Below are positions 8,258-17,022 of a stretch of DNA of 62,558 bases, in pieces. Source of the DNA: Acidimicrobiaceae bacterium (GTDB lineage Bacteria; Actinomycetota; Acidimicrobiia; Acidimicrobiales; UBA8190); contig PLXQ01000080.1 in the NCBI GenBank assembly GCA_003151475.1, positions 1-62,558 on the forward strand, read 5' to 3'. Each line of letters begins with the position of its first letter. Position 1 is the first letter of the stretch. The notes beneath the pieces are model-generated. The model ran no database searches and was not told where the DNA came from. It saw only the letters and a program-made list of their open reading frames with translations. The position numbers and the translations under genes were made by a program.

Positions 8258-10159
8258 TCAGGTCAGATGGGCCCGGTCCCGCTCGTCGGCCAGCGCCCCG
8301 GTCACGGCCGTGGCGATCCCGGGACCGTCGAGGCCGAGCTCGGACAGGATCAGGTCGGGCTTCCCCTGGGCCAGGTAGGTCCGGGGGACCCCGAGGATCC
8401 GCACTGCGGGCCGGGGGCGCTCTGCCCCGGGCAGAGCGCGCAGGGCGTCGATCAGGAACGTCCCGGCGCCGCCGACGCGGATCCCGTCCTCCACGGTGAC
8501 CACCAGCCCATGGCGGGCGGCGTCAGCCAGCATCGCCGGATCGGGCGGCGCCACCACCCGGACGTCCCACACGGTGGCGTCGATGCCGTCGGCGGCGAGC
8601 TTGGCCGCCGCTTCTTCGGCCGCTTCCACCATCTTCCCGACAGCCAGCAGCGCGACCGTCCCGTCGCCGCGGTGCACGACCCGGGCCGACAGGCCGTGAC
8701 CGACGGCGTCGCTCCCGACATGGCGGGCCGGGGTCTTCGGAAAACGGATAACCGACGGGCCGTCGAGGCCGAGAGCGGCGTCGAGCATGGGCCCCACTTC
8801 GTCGGCCGACGACGGGGCGAAGACCGTCATCCCCGGTATGGCCAGTGCCAGTGACAGGTCGAGGATGCCGTGATGACTGGGCCCGTCGTCCCCGGTGATC
8901 CCGGCCCGGTCGAGCACGAAGACCACGGGCAGGCCGTGGAGCCCGACGTCGAGGTTGGCCTGGTCGAAGGCCCGGCTGAAGAAGGTCGAGTACACGGCCA
9001 CCACCGGCCGCAGCCCGGCCATGGCCATGCCCGCCGCCGCCGTCACGGCGTGCTGCTCGGCGATTCCCACGTCGAGGAAGCGCTCGGGGTACTTCTCTTC
9101 GAAGGGGATCAGTCCGGTCGGCCCGGCCATGGCGGCGGTGATGGCGAAGATGTCGCTGTTGCGGGCGGCGGCGTCGAGGATGGCCTTCGAGAAGGCGTCG
9201 GTGTACGACGGCGGGGCGCCCCCCGGGCCCGCTCCTCGGACCGCCGGCTGGACCTTGAAGTCGTGCAGCCGTTGGACCTCGTCCTCCTCGGCCGGGCCGT
9301 AGCCGCATCCCTTCTGGGTGAGGACGTGCACGACGATGGGACCGTCCCACTCCGCCGCGTTGGCCAGGGCCTGTTCCATCCCGGCGATGTCATGGCCGTC
9401 GATGGGCCCGGCGTAGCGGACGCCGAGCGCCTCGAAAAAACGGTGGGGGGTGACGACCTCGCGCACGGCGATAGCCAGGCCGTGGACTCCCGAGTAGGCC
9501 AGCCCGCCCAGGCCGGGGATGCCGCGCAGCATGTGGCGGACCCGCTCGCGCGCCTGCACGTAGGAGGGGTTCAACCGCAGATGGGTCAGCCCCGACGACA
9601 GTTTCGACACCGTCGGCGCATAGGACCGCCCATTGTCGTTCAGGACGATCACCACCCGGCTGTTGGCGTGGCCCAGGTTGTTGAGCGCCTCGTAGGCCAT
9701 GCCCCCGGTGAGAGCACCGTCACCGATGACGGCCACCACACGTCTTTCATCCTCACCGCGCAGGTGGAATCCGGTGGCGATCCCGTGGGCGTAGCTGAGA
9801 GCGGTCGAGGCGTGGCTGTTCTCCACCCAGTCGTGTTCGGACTCGGCCCGCGACGGGTAGCCGGACAGGCCACCAGCCTGCTTCAAACCGGCGAAGTCAC
9901 CCTTGCGGCCGGTGACCAACTTGTGGATGTAGGCCTGATGACCGGTGTCCCACAGGATCACGTCGCGCGGGGAGTCGAAGACCCGGTGCAGCGCCAGGGT
10001 CAGCTCGACCACGCCTAGGTTCGAACCCAGATGGCCGCCGGTGGTCGTGACCGTCTCCACGATGAACGAGCGGATCTCGGCCGACAGCTGGTCGAGTTGC
10101 TCATGCGACAAGCTGCGCAGGTCGGCAGGGTCGTGGATGTCGTCGAGGAGCATGGGCAT
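8258..10159 (-). CDS. dxs: 1-deoxy-D-xylulose-5-phosphate synthase
   Basis: First enzyme of the MEP isoprenoid pathway: thiamine-diphosphate-dependent condensation of pyruvate and glyceraldehyde 3-phosphate. The protein has 633 residues, normal for DXS. Visible motifs are DTGHQAYIHKLVTGR near the N-terminus, the ThDP/Mg motif GDGALTGGMAYEALNN with a downstream NDN, GIAEQHAVTAAAGMA with the catalytic glutamate, and HDRxG-like DRAGITGDDGPSHHG in the transketolase pyrimidine domain. Order is N-domain, pyrimidine domain, C-terminal domain. No other MEP gene is adjacent. Confidence 0.97.
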   Translation of the reverse strand: MPMLLDDIHDPADLRSLSHEQLDQLSAEIRSFIVETVTTTGGHLGSNLGVVELTLALHRVFDSPRDVILWDTGHQAYIHKLVTGRKGDFAGLKQAGGLSGYPSRAESEHDWVENSHASTALSYAHGIATGFHLRGEDERRVVAVIGDGALTGGMAYEALNNLGHANSRVVIVLNDNGRSYAPTVSKLSSGLTHLRLNPSYVQARERVRHMLRGIPGLGGLAYSGVHGLAIAVREVVTPHRFFEALGVRYAGPIDGHDIAGMEQALANAAEWDGPIVVHVLTQKGCGYGPAEEDEVQRLHDFKVQPAVRGAGPGGAPPSYTDAFSKAILDAAARNSDIFAITAAMAGPTGLIPFEEKYPERFLDVGIAEQHAVTAAAGMAMAGLRPVVAVYSTFFSRAFDQANLDVGLHGLPVVFVLDRAGITGDDGPSHHGILDLSLALAIPGMTVFAPSSADEVGPMLDAALGLDGPSVIRFPKTPARHVGSDAVGHGLSARVVHRGDGTVALLAVGKMVEAAEEAAAKLAADGIDATVWDVRVVAPPDPAMLADAARHGLVVTVEDGIRVGGAGTFLIDALRALPGAERPRPAVRILGVPRTYLAQGKPDLILSELGLDGPGIATAVTGALADERDRAHLT

Positions 10160-10195
10160 CAGTGGAGTCGGGGGACGGGCCGCTGGCCCGTGCCG

Positions 10196-11479
10196 TCACG
10201 CTACCGCGGTCCGACGAGTGGGGATTAGCGCAAGCACGACGGCGGCCGCCCCGGCCAGGCCCGAGAGCATGAACAGTCCCGTGCTCAGACCGGCGCTGTC
10301 GGCCACCCAGCCGACCAGGCCCGGGCCGGCCACCCAACCCACGTAGCCGGCCGCCGTAAGCGCACCCACCAGGGCGGCGGGGGACACGGAGTCGTCTCGG
10401 GCCGGGGCCGCTCCGGGACCGGCCGAGGTCACCACGGCCGAGCCGATAGCCACCCGGGAGGCGATGGCCATCACCAGCGGCCAGCACAGCGAAATCCCTC
10501 CGGCGGCGAGAGCGAGGCCGATGGCGGCCGTCGCCGCCCGGTGAGAACCCGCTTCCATGGCCAGGCCCCCGGCGGCCACCCCGGCGCCGATGACCAGGCC
10601 CCAGCGCGCCCCGATCCGACCGATCTGACCGCCCCCTGCGCCCCTGGTGGCCACGGCGATGGCTTGGCCCATGCAGTAGGCGCCGGCCCCCAAGAGCACC
10701 CCGGCGGCCAGATGCGTCCGAAGGTAGAGCACGCCCCAGGTGTCGATCCCCCCCTCCACCATGGCCGTCACGGCGAACACCAGGGCCAACACCACCAGAT
10801 GCTGGCTCCGGATTGCGGCCAGCGAACGCAGCCAACCGGCGCGCTCCCGGGGCCGGTCGTCGCCGGGCTCGCTGGCGCCGGCTTCGGCAACCCGGGCGAC
10901 TCGGGCGACCTGGGCGACAGCCGTGTGGTCGACAGCACCGGGAAGAACGGCGTTGCGGGTCCGGGCGGCGAGAACGAGACCCCCCACTCCCACCGCGGCC
11001 CAGGCCCACCTCCATGACATCCCGGCCCGCAGCAGGCCACCGGCGGCGGCGGCCCCGACAAGGGCACCGGTGTTGAAAAGGGCGTGGAAGCGCATCATCT
11101 TCCCGGCGTCACCGGCCACCCCGGCGGCGGCCGCCGCGTTCATGGCCATGTCGACCAGTCCCGCGGTCGTCATGGTCAGAACAAAGGTGACGACGAAAGC
11201 GGCGCCCCGGGCCACGCCGGCCGAGGCGAGCGACACCACCGCCCAGCCCACCAGCGTCCGGCTCAGGAACCGGGCCGTCCCCCAGCGCTCGGCCAGGCCG
11301 CCGCTGGCCGCCGCCGCCAATCCGCCGGCCCCGATCGACGCCGACAGCAGCAGACCGAGGCGTCCGGCCGACAGGTGCAGGCTGTGCTCGATATTGGTGG
11401 CGGCCACAGCCCACGTCCCCCAGAAGATCCCGAAGGCGACGAAGGTGGCGCGTACCGGCCGCAACGTCTCGGGTCCCAT
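10196..11479 (-). CDS. MFS transporter
   Basis: A 427-residue polytopic membrane protein with about 12 hydrophobic segments in two halves, typical of the major facilitator superfamily. I start it at ATG 11479 (MGPETLRPVRATFVAFG), where the first transmembrane helix begins. The frame stays open upstream to 11725, but that part is hydrophilic, lacks membrane character and covers the divergent AIM24 gene. The motif A-like loop SGGLAERWGTARF follows helix 2. Substrate unknown; the composition resembles YbjJ/FucP-like sugar or drug MFS families. Confidence 0.82.
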   Translation of the reverse strand: MGPETLRPVRATFVAFGIFWGTWAVAATNIEHSLHLSAGRLGLLLSASIGAGGLAAAASGGLAERWGTARFLSRTLVGWAVVSLASAGVARGAAFVVTFVLTMTTAGLVDMAMNAAAAAGVAGDAGKMMRFHALFNTGALVGAAAAGGLLRAGMSWRWAWAAVGVGGLVLAARTRNAVLPGAVDHTAVAQVARVARVAEAGASEPGDDRPRERAGWLRSLAAIRSQHLVVLALVFAVTAMVEGGIDTWGVLYLRTHLAAGVLLGAGAYCMGQAIAVATRGAGGGQIGRIGARWGLVIGAGVAAGGLAMEAGSHRAATAAIGLALAAGGISLCWPLVMAIASRVAIGSAVVTSAGPGAAPARDDSVSPAALVGALTAAGYVGWVAGPGLVGWVADSAGLSTGLFMLSGLAGAAAVVLALIPTRRTAVA

Positions 11480-11558
11480 ACATCGCAGCCTCGCACGCGG
11501 CAGAATGCCATCGTCCAGACGAGTGCCGGGTTGGGCCGGCATGCGAGGGGAGTTCCTG

Positions 11559-12320
11559 ATGCAGGCGAACGTCAACGGCACGACCATGCCCGTCCTGGAG
11601 ATGATGCTCGAGCCGGGGGAGGCGCTCATATCCACGCACGGTGACCTCTCGTGGATGACGGCCAACATGCAGTTGTCGCAGACGACCAACACCGGCGGCG
11701 GTGGGGGCTTCATGGCCGGCCTCAAGCGAGCCGTCGGCGGCGCTGGGATCTTCCTGACCCGTTACGAGGCCGTCGGTGGCCAGGGCATGGTCACCTTTGC
11801 CAGCAAGGTGCCGGGACGGATACTGCCCATCGAGATCGCCCCGGGCCAGGGCTACCTGGTCCATCGCCACGGCTGGGTCTGCGGCACACCGGGCATCACC
11901 CCCACCATCGGTCTGCAGCAGACCTTCAAAGGCGGACTCTGGGGTGGCGACGGCTTCATCCTCCAGCGCCTCGAGGGTGAGGGAAAGGCATGGGTGGAGC
12001 TGTCGGGTGAGATCGTCACCTACGAGTTGGTGGCGGGCCAGACCCTGCTCGTCCACCCGGGTCATGTCGGCATGTTCCAGGACAGCGTCAGTTTCCAGGT
12101 GATCAGGCTCCCGGGCATCGCCAACCGCTACTTCGGCGCCGACGGCCACCACCTGGTCTCGCTCACCGGCCCCGGCAGCATCTGGTTGCAGAGCATGCCC
12201 CTGCCGGTGCTCGCCCATGCCCTGTCGGAGTACCTGGGCGCCGACGACCACCGTGCCGATGCGGTGGGTGGCGGCGTTGTCGGCGGCGTGCTCGGCAATG
12301 TCCTCGGACGAGGCGTCTGA
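11559..12320 (+). CDS. AIM24 family protein
   Basis: A 253-residue beta-rich protein of the AIM24/TIGR00266 family (tryptophan-RNA-binding-attenuator-like fold). Features include a Gly-rich segment NTGGGGGFMAGLKRAVGG around residues 45-62, GQGMVTFASKVPGRILPIE, and a glycine-rich hydrophobic C-terminus that could touch membrane. Biochemical role in bacteria is unknown. Start chosen at ATG 11559, preceded by GAGGGGAG; ATG 11541 in frame is an alternative adding six residues. Divergent from the MFS gene. Confidence 0.85.
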   Translation: MQANVNGTTMPVLEMMLEPGEALISTHGDLSWMTANMQLSQTTNTGGGGGFMAGLKRAVGGAGIFLTRYEAVGGQGMVTFASKVPGRILPIEIAPGQGYLVHRHGWVCGTPGITPTIGLQQTFKGGLWGGDGFILQRLEGEGKAWVELSGEIVTYELVAGQTLLVHPGHVGMFQDSVSFQVIRLPGIANRYFGADGHHLVSLTGPGSIWLQSMPLPVLAHALSEYLGADDHRADAVGGGVVGGVLGNVLGRGV

Positions 12321-12334
12321 CACCCCGACGCCTG

Positions 12335-12633
12335 ATGGCCGAGTGGATCTACTTCCTGCACGCGCCACGCGATGATTTCGCGGCGACCATGACCGACGTA
12401 GAGAAGGCGGTCTGGGGAGAACACTTCGACCGCTTCCAGCGGCTCCTGGCCGAGGGCACGGTCATCCTCGTCGGCCCCCCCTGGGCTAGGTCAACACCGG
12501 CATCGCCATCTTCAAGGCGCCGGACGAGCAGTCGGCGCGCGCCATCATGGACGATGACCCCGTTATCCAAGGGGGCTTCGCCGTGGGAGAGCTCCGTCCC
12601 TTTCGTGTCTCGTTGCTCCGGGGGCGCGACTGA
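12335..12633 (+). pseudogene. YCII-related protein, frameshifted
   Basis: The first 52 codons (MAEWIYFLHAPRDDF onward) encode the N-terminal half of a YCII-like dimeric alpha-beta barrel protein ending in VILVGPPWAR. The C-terminal half, VNTGIAIFKAPDEQSARAIM through GELRPFRVSLLRGRD and a TGA at 12631, continues in another frame. A single missing G at about 12490 (AGG|TC instead of AGGGTC) would restore a continuous product of about 99 residues, so this is either a one-base deletion or a sequencing error. The gene starts 15 bp after the AIM24 stop. Confidence 0.75.
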
Positions 12634-12647
12634 GTCGGTCGAGAAGC

Positions 12648-13064
12648 TCAGCGGGCCTTGGCCAGGAACCCGTCGATCTCGACGACGCGCCGGGTCACAC
12701 GCCCGGCGCCCACCAGTCCCGCCGCGTCGGTGGCCGTCACGGTGAAGACGAGCCGCCGGCCCTCGATTTTCTCGAGCACCGCCTCGGCCGTCACCTGCGA
12801 CCCGATCCGCAGGGGGGCCAGGTGGTCGAACTGCACCCGGACACCCACGCTCGTCTGGCCCTTTCCGAGCTCGCCGGCCAGCGCCGCGAGCGTGGCCTCC
12901 TCGCACAGCGAGATCAGCCGGGGCGTGGACAGAACCTCGACGTCGCCCGAGCCGAGGGCGGCGGCGGTGTCCTCGTTGCCGACTACCAGGGAGGCGCGAC
13001 CACTGCGGCCGGGTTCGAGGGTCACGGCGGTACGATACGAAAGACGGGCGCCCCCGGCCAGCAC
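12648..13064 (-). CDS. Hotdog-fold thioesterase, FlK-like
   Basis: A 138-residue acyl-CoA thioesterase-like protein. The conserved pattern is a threonine in LSTPRLISLCEEATLAAL (helix of the hotdog), QTSVGVRVQFDHLAPLRIG in the central sheet, and EIDGFLAKA at the end, which resembles fluoroacetyl-CoA thioesterase FlK and related thioesterases. The family hydrolyses short-chain acyl-CoA with a Thr-Glu-His triad; Thr, Glu and His candidates are present in the motifs quoted. Physiological substrate unknown. Convergent with the YCII remnant. Confidence 0.8.
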   Translation of the reverse strand: MLAGGARLSYRTAVTLEPGRSGRASLVVGNEDTAAALGSGDVEVLSTPRLISLCEEATLAALAGELGKGQTSVGVRVQFDHLAPLRIGSQVTAEAVLEKIEGRRLVFTVTATDAAGLVGAGRVTRRVVEIDGFLAKAR

Positions 13065-13120
13065 GGGCGGGGGGAGACCTGGTGCCGGACGTGACCGGCT
13101 GTCGAGAAGGGAAGTAGCCG

Positions 13121-14539
13121 GTGAGCGATCGAGCGTCAGGAACAGCAGTGCTCGTCGACCCCGCGGTGGTCGAGCGGGTGCTCGGCAGCGCCCTGTCCAG
13201 AGGTGGTGACTTCGCCGAGGTCTTCGTCGAGGACCGCCGGGCCATTGGCGCCTCGCTCGATGACGGCCGGGTGGAGGAGCTCTCCTCGGGGCGCGATCGG
13301 GGCGCGGGCGTCCGCGTGGTTGTGGGCGAGACGACCGGCTACGCCCACACCGCTGACCTGAGTGAATCGGGACTGCTCCTGGCGGCCGAGGCCGCCGCCG
13401 CCGTGGCCCGACAAGAGGGCGGTACCCGCACGGTGGCGCTCTCGCCGTCGGAGCCCACCCGTCCCTACGACGTCACCATCTTCCCCGAGGACGTGGAGAA
13501 GGCCCGCAAGATCGAGTTGCTGGCCCGCGCCGACGATGCGGCGCGCTCGGCGGGCTCGGCCATCACGCAGGTCTCGGCCGGCTACGGCGACAGCCGCCGG
13601 CGCATCCTGGTGGCCAACAGCGACGGTGTTCTCGTGTCCGACGACCAGGTCCGCTCCCGCTTCTCGGTCTCCTGTGTGGCCATGGGGGACACCGGTATGC
13701 AGACCGGCTTCGAGTCCGCCGCCTTCACCGTCGGCTTCGAGCTCTTCGACACCGTCGACGTGGAGGAGATCGCGGCGGCGGCGGCGCGACGGGCCCTGTC
13801 CAAGCTGTCGGCCCGTCCCGCCCCGAGCGGCGAGGTCCCCATCGTTCTCGCCTCGGGCAGCGGCGGGATCCTCTTCCACGAGGCCTGCGGCCACGGCCTC
13901 GAGGCCGACCACATTGCCAAGGACGCGTCGGTCTACGTGGGCCAGGTGGGCTCCCAGGTGGCCAGCCCCCTGGTGACGCTGGTGGACGACGGCACCATCG
14001 CCCGCGAGTGGGGCACCTTCGCCGTCGACGACGAAGGCCGTCCGGCGCAGCGCAACGTCCTCATCGAGGACGGCATCCTCACCGACTACATGTGGGACTA
14101 CCTCCGGGCCCGCCAGGAGGGCCGCCACTCGTCGGGTAACGGTCGCCGCCAGAGCTACCGCGACCTGCCCATGGTACGCATGACCAACACCTTCCTGGTC
14201 GACGGCGAGTCCGATCCCGAGGAGCTGCTGGCCCAGACCCCCCACGGCGTCTATGTGGCCAAGCTCGGCGGCGGACAGGTCAACACCACCACCGGCGACT
14301 TCGTCTTCGGCACCGTCGAGGCCTACCTCATCGAGAACGGCCGGCTCACCGAACCGCTGCGCGACGCCAACCTGATCGGCAACGGCCCCGAGACCCTCCG
14401 TCGCATCGACGCCGTGGCCAACGACTTCGCCACCTCGCCGGGCACCTGTGGCAAGGACGGACAGAGCGTGCCGGTGGGTACGGGCCAACCGACACTGCGG
14501 ATTACGGGCGTGACCATCGGAGGAACGGCCGGTGAGTGA
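13121..14539 (+). CDS. tldD: TldD-type metalloprotease subunit
   Basis: A 472-residue TldD/PmbA family protein. The zinc motif HExxxH appears as HEACGH at residues 253-258 within LFHEACGHGLEADH, the hallmark of the catalytic TldD subunit. In E. coli TldD and TldE form a heterodimer that degrades unfolded peptides and matures microcin B17. The GTG start at 13121 is followed by a normal N-terminal domain. The stop overlaps the tldE-like start by 8 bp, giving a coupled pair with a likely stoichiometric product. Confidence 0.94.
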   Translation: MSDRASGTAVLVDPAVVERVLGSALSRGGDFAEVFVEDRRAIGASLDDGRVEELSSGRDRGAGVRVVVGETTGYAHTADLSESGLLLAAEAAAAVARQEGGTRTVALSPSEPTRPYDVTIFPEDVEKARKIELLARADDAARSAGSAITQVSAGYGDSRRRILVANSDGVLVSDDQVRSRFSVSCVAMGDTGMQTGFESAAFTVGFELFDTVDVEEIAAAAARRALSKLSARPAPSGEVPIVLASGSGGILFHEACGHGLEADHIAKDASVYVGQVGSQVASPLVTLVDDGTIAREWGTFAVDDEGRPAQRNVLIEDGILTDYMWDYLRARQEGRHSSGNGRRQSYRDLPMVRMTNTFLVDGESDPEELLAQTPHGVYVAKLGGGQVNTTTGDFVFGTVEAYLIENGRLTEPLRDANLIGNGPETLRRIDAVANDFATSPGTCGKDGQSVPVGTGQPTLRITGVTIGGTAGE

Positions 14540-15905
14540 CAGCCCCAACGGGGCGGCTTCGGTCGACCAACTCCTGACCATCGTCACCCGCATCGCCGAG
14601 CAGGCCCGTCCGGGCGAGGAGCTCGAGGTCTACGCCTCGCGCGGCGTGGAGACCGACGTCCGTGCCTACGGCGGTGAGATCGAGCAGCTCTCGTCGGCGT
14701 CGTCGGCCGGCGTCGGCATCAGGGTGGTCTCCGATCAACGCCAGGGATTCGCCTATGCCGGCACCCTGGACGAGGGGGCCATCGCCGAGACCCTGGCCGA
14801 GGCGCGCGACAACGCCACCTTCGCCACGCCCGACGAATTCCTGGGTCTGGCCCGTCCCGACGACGTGGCGCCGGCATCGCTCGACCTCTGGGACGATGCC
14901 CTCAGCTCCCTTCCCACGAGCGCCAAGGTCGACATGGCGCTCGAGCTCGAGCGCCGGGTGCGCGGCGGGGATCCGCGCGTGCGCCAGGTGGACGCTGCCG
15001 ACTACGGCGACATGGCGGCCGAATCGGCCATCGCCACCTCGACGGGTATCACGGCCACGGCCCGACGCACCATCTGCAGTCTGTCGGTCTCCGCCATCGC
15101 CGGCGAGGGCACCGACAGCCAGACCGGTGTGGGATTCAGCGCCGGACGCGGACCCGGCGACATCGATGCCGACCATGCCGCCGCCGACGCCATCAAGCGC
15201 GCCACCCGCATGATCGGGGCCAGCAAGGTGAAGTCGGGCCGCTGTGTGGTGGTGCTCGACTCCCGGGTCACCTCGACCCTGCTGTCGGTCATCTCCTCGG
15301 CGCTGTCGGGTGAGGCGGTAACCAAAGGTCGTTCGATCTTTGCCGGTCGGGTCGACGAAGAAGTGGCCTGTCCGCTGGTCACCATCGTCGATGACCCCAC
15401 CGACGTCCGCGCTTTCGGCGCCTCGACCCACGACGCCGAGGGTCTCGCCTGCCGGCGCAACGTCCTCGTCGACGCCGGAATCCTGCGCCACTTCGTCTTC
15501 GACACCACCTCTGCCCGCCGGGCGGGGACGGCGTCGACGGCCTCGGCGGTGCGAGGGGGTTACGCCACCACGCCCACGGCCGGATGCCGCGCACTTCTCC
15601 TCTCCCCTGGTCCGCTGGGGGTCGACGAGATCCTGGCCCAGGTGGGTGAGGGCTTCTTCGTCCAGTCGGTGACGGGCGTCCACTCCGGGGTGAATCCGGT
15701 CAGCGGCGACTTCTCGGTGGGCGCCGAGGGCCTCATGATCCGCGGCGGGGTCCTGGCCGAACCGGTGCGCGAAGGCACCATCGCCTCGACGTTGCAGCGC
15801 ATGCTGCAGGAGATCATCCACGTCGGCAGTGACATCGAATGGCTACCGGGACTGGCGGCCGGTCAGACCCTGGCCGTCGACGGCATGGTCCTGAGCGGCG
15901 CGTAA
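14532..15905 (+). CDS. TldE/PmbA-type protease subunit
   Basis: A 457-residue TldD/PmbA family member lacking HExxxH, as expected for the non-metal-binding TldE/PmbA partner. It shares the family N-terminal pattern (GEIEQLSSASSAGVGIRVV) and C-terminal VTGVHSGVNPVSGDFSVGAEG segment. It overlaps tldD by 8 bp. No RiPP precursor, ABC exporter or gyrase-targeting gene is nearby, so a housekeeping peptide-degrading role is more likely than RiPP maturation. Confidence 0.92.
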   Translation: MSDSPNGAASVDQLLTIVTRIAEQARPGEELEVYASRGVETDVRAYGGEIEQLSSASSAGVGIRVVSDQRQGFAYAGTLDEGAIAETLAEARDNATFATPDEFLGLARPDDVAPASLDLWDDALSSLPTSAKVDMALELERRVRGGDPRVRQVDAADYGDMAAESAIATSTGITATARRTICSLSVSAIAGEGTDSQTGVGFSAGRGPGDIDADHAAADAIKRATRMIGASKVKSGRCVVVLDSRVTSTLLSVISSALSGEAVTKGRSIFAGRVDEEVACPLVTIVDDPTDVRAFGASTHDAEGLACRRNVLVDAGILRHFVFDTTSARRAGTASTASAVRGGYATTPTAGCRALLLSPGPLGVDEILAQVGEGFFVQSVTGVHSGVNPVSGDFSVGAEGLMIRGGVLAEPVREGTIASTLQRMLQEIIHVGSDIEWLPGLAAGQTLAVDGMVLSGA

Positions 15906-15938
15906 CTCACCGACGGGCCGGCGTCGCAGCGCCCGCCG

Positions 15939-16355
15939 TCAAGAAGCGGCGGCGGAGGAGGAGCCCGATGTCCCCGGCGACGCGCCGGACTTCTCGGACG
16001 AGGAGCTCTTCTTGGGCGATGAATCCTTGTCGCTCGAACCGGATCCCGACGACGAGCTGTCGGACGACGCCTTCTCCTTGGAGGGAGCGGCGCCGTCCTT
16101 GGCCGTGCCCGATGTGCCGCCGCTGTCCGATGCCGTGGACTTCGATTCCTTGGACGCCGCCGACGACTCCTTGGCCGCCGGTCGACTGTCGTTCTTATAG
16201 AAGCCGCTTCCCTTGAACACGACCCCGATGGACCCGAAGACCTTGCGCAGGGGACTTCCGCACGCCGGGCAGGTGGTCAGAGGATCGTCGCGAAACGACT
16301 GGACCACCTCGAGATGCTCGCCGCATGATCGGCACGCATATTCGTACGTCGGCAT
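15939..16355 (-). CDS. FmdB-family zinc-ribbon protein
   Basis: A 138-residue protein. The first about 50 residues form the FmdB/CxxC_CxxC regulatory zinc ribbon: MPTYEYACRSCGEHLE and TTCPACGSPLRKVFGS supply four cysteines, and the FKGSGFYKND tail of the motif is present. The rest is a low-complexity Ser/Lys/Asp-rich tail, very likely disordered. I start at ATG 16355, since upstream in-frame sequence lacks similarity. A CIRCE-like inverted repeat sits 22 bp upstream, so HrcA-type heat-shock control is likely. Confidence 0.88.
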   Translation of the reverse strand: MPTYEYACRSCGEHLEVVQSFRDDPLTTCPACGSPLRKVFGSIGVVFKGSGFYKNDSRPAAKESSAASKESKSTASDSGGTSGTAKDGAAPSKEKASSDSSSSGSGSSDKDSSPKKSSSSEKSGASPGTSGSSSAAAS

Positions 16356-16376
16356 CCGTCCCGACCCTTTCCGTGA

Positions 16377-16403
16377 TTGGCACTCTCGCCCTCTGAGTGC
16401 CAA
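16377..16403 (-). promoter_or_regulatory. CIRCE-like operator
   Basis: Perfect inverted repeat TTGGCACTC-N9-GAGTGCCAA. CIRCE, the HrcA operator, is TTAGCACTC-N9-GAGTGCTAA; the spacing is identical and only the third base of each arm differs, with complementary change. On the minus strand a TAGACT -10-like hexamer (16408-16403) abuts it, so bound HrcA would cover the transcription start of the FmdB-family gene. Confidence 0.7.
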
Positions 16404-16464
16404 GTCTACCGAACGGGGCCGCGACTCGGGGCACGAGGGCCCACATGATGAATCCCTGGTCACG

Positions 16465-16470
16465 TAGAAT
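16465..16470 (+). promoter_or_regulatory. Putative -10 box of moaC, leaderless mRNA
   Basis: TAGAAT ends six bases before the GTG start codon at 16477. That spacing places the transcription start on the start codon itself, a common actinobacterial leaderless arrangement. No clear -35 element is visible. Confidence 0.4.
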
Positions 16471-16476
16471 ACGAGG

Positions 16477-16962
16477 GTGCCCGCCGACCGTAGCCTGACC
16501 CACCTCGACCCTCTCGGGGGGGCCCGCATGGTGGATGTCACCCCCAAGGAACAGACCCACCGTCGGGCTTTGGCCCGCTGCCGGGTGATGATGGCCCCTG
16601 AAACCACTGCCAAAGTGGCCAGCAACGCCATCACCAAGGGCGACGTGCTGGGCACGGCCCGGATCGCCGGCATCCAGGCGGCGAAGAAGACCCCGGACCT
16701 GATCCCGATGTGTCACCCCCTTCTCGTCGGGGCGGTCCATGTGAACTTCACCATCGGCGACGACTTCGTCGAGGTGGAGGCCCAGGTCGAAACCGTCGAT
16801 CGGACGGGCGTGGAGATGGAAGCACTGACGGCGTGCGCCACGGCGGCGTTGACGATCTACGACATGTGCAAGTCGTCCGACCGCACCATGAGCATCGGTG
16901 AACTCGCCCTGTGGGAGAAGACCGGCGGCAGCACCGGAACCTGGCGTCGCCCCGCTCTCTAA
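16477..16962 (+). CDS. moaC: Cyclic pyranopterin monophosphate synthase MoaC
   Basis: Second step of molybdenum-cofactor synthesis: converts the MoaA product 3',8-cyclo-GTP to cyclic pyranopterin monophosphate. The protein has 161 residues, normal size. The family segment LTHLDPLGGARMVDV is N-terminal, the active-site loop IPMCHPLLVG lies near residue 75, and GVEMEALTACATAALTIYDMCKS holds the other conserved residues. No other moa gene is adjacent. The GTG start follows a probable -10 box directly. Confidence 0.96.
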   Translation: MPADRSLTHLDPLGGARMVDVTPKEQTHRRALARCRVMMAPETTAKVASNAITKGDVLGTARIAGIQAAKKTPDLIPMCHPLLVGAVHVNFTIGDDFVEVEAQVETVDRTGVEMEALTACATAALTIYDMCKSSDRTMSIGELALWEKTGGSTGTWRRPAL

Positions 16963-17022
16963 CTCAGCTCCGTCGGTGGCCGCCGTGGCGACCCCCACCA
17001 AAACGGGGCGACCCGCGGTTCT

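Noticed and set aside
10740..11558. N-terminal extension of the AIM24 protein
   Set aside because: The extension is antisense to the MFS gene and Ala/Arg-rich; ATG 11559 has its own ribosome-binding site.
13136..14593. Long minus-strand ORF opposite tldD
   Set aside because: Gly/Val/Arg-rich shadow of a strongly recognised gene; the same applies to the long frame opposite tldE (14502-15821).
13121..15905. RiPP biosynthesis locus based on TldD/TldE
   Set aside because: No precursor peptide, modification enzyme or exporter nearby; the pair is common as a housekeeping protease.
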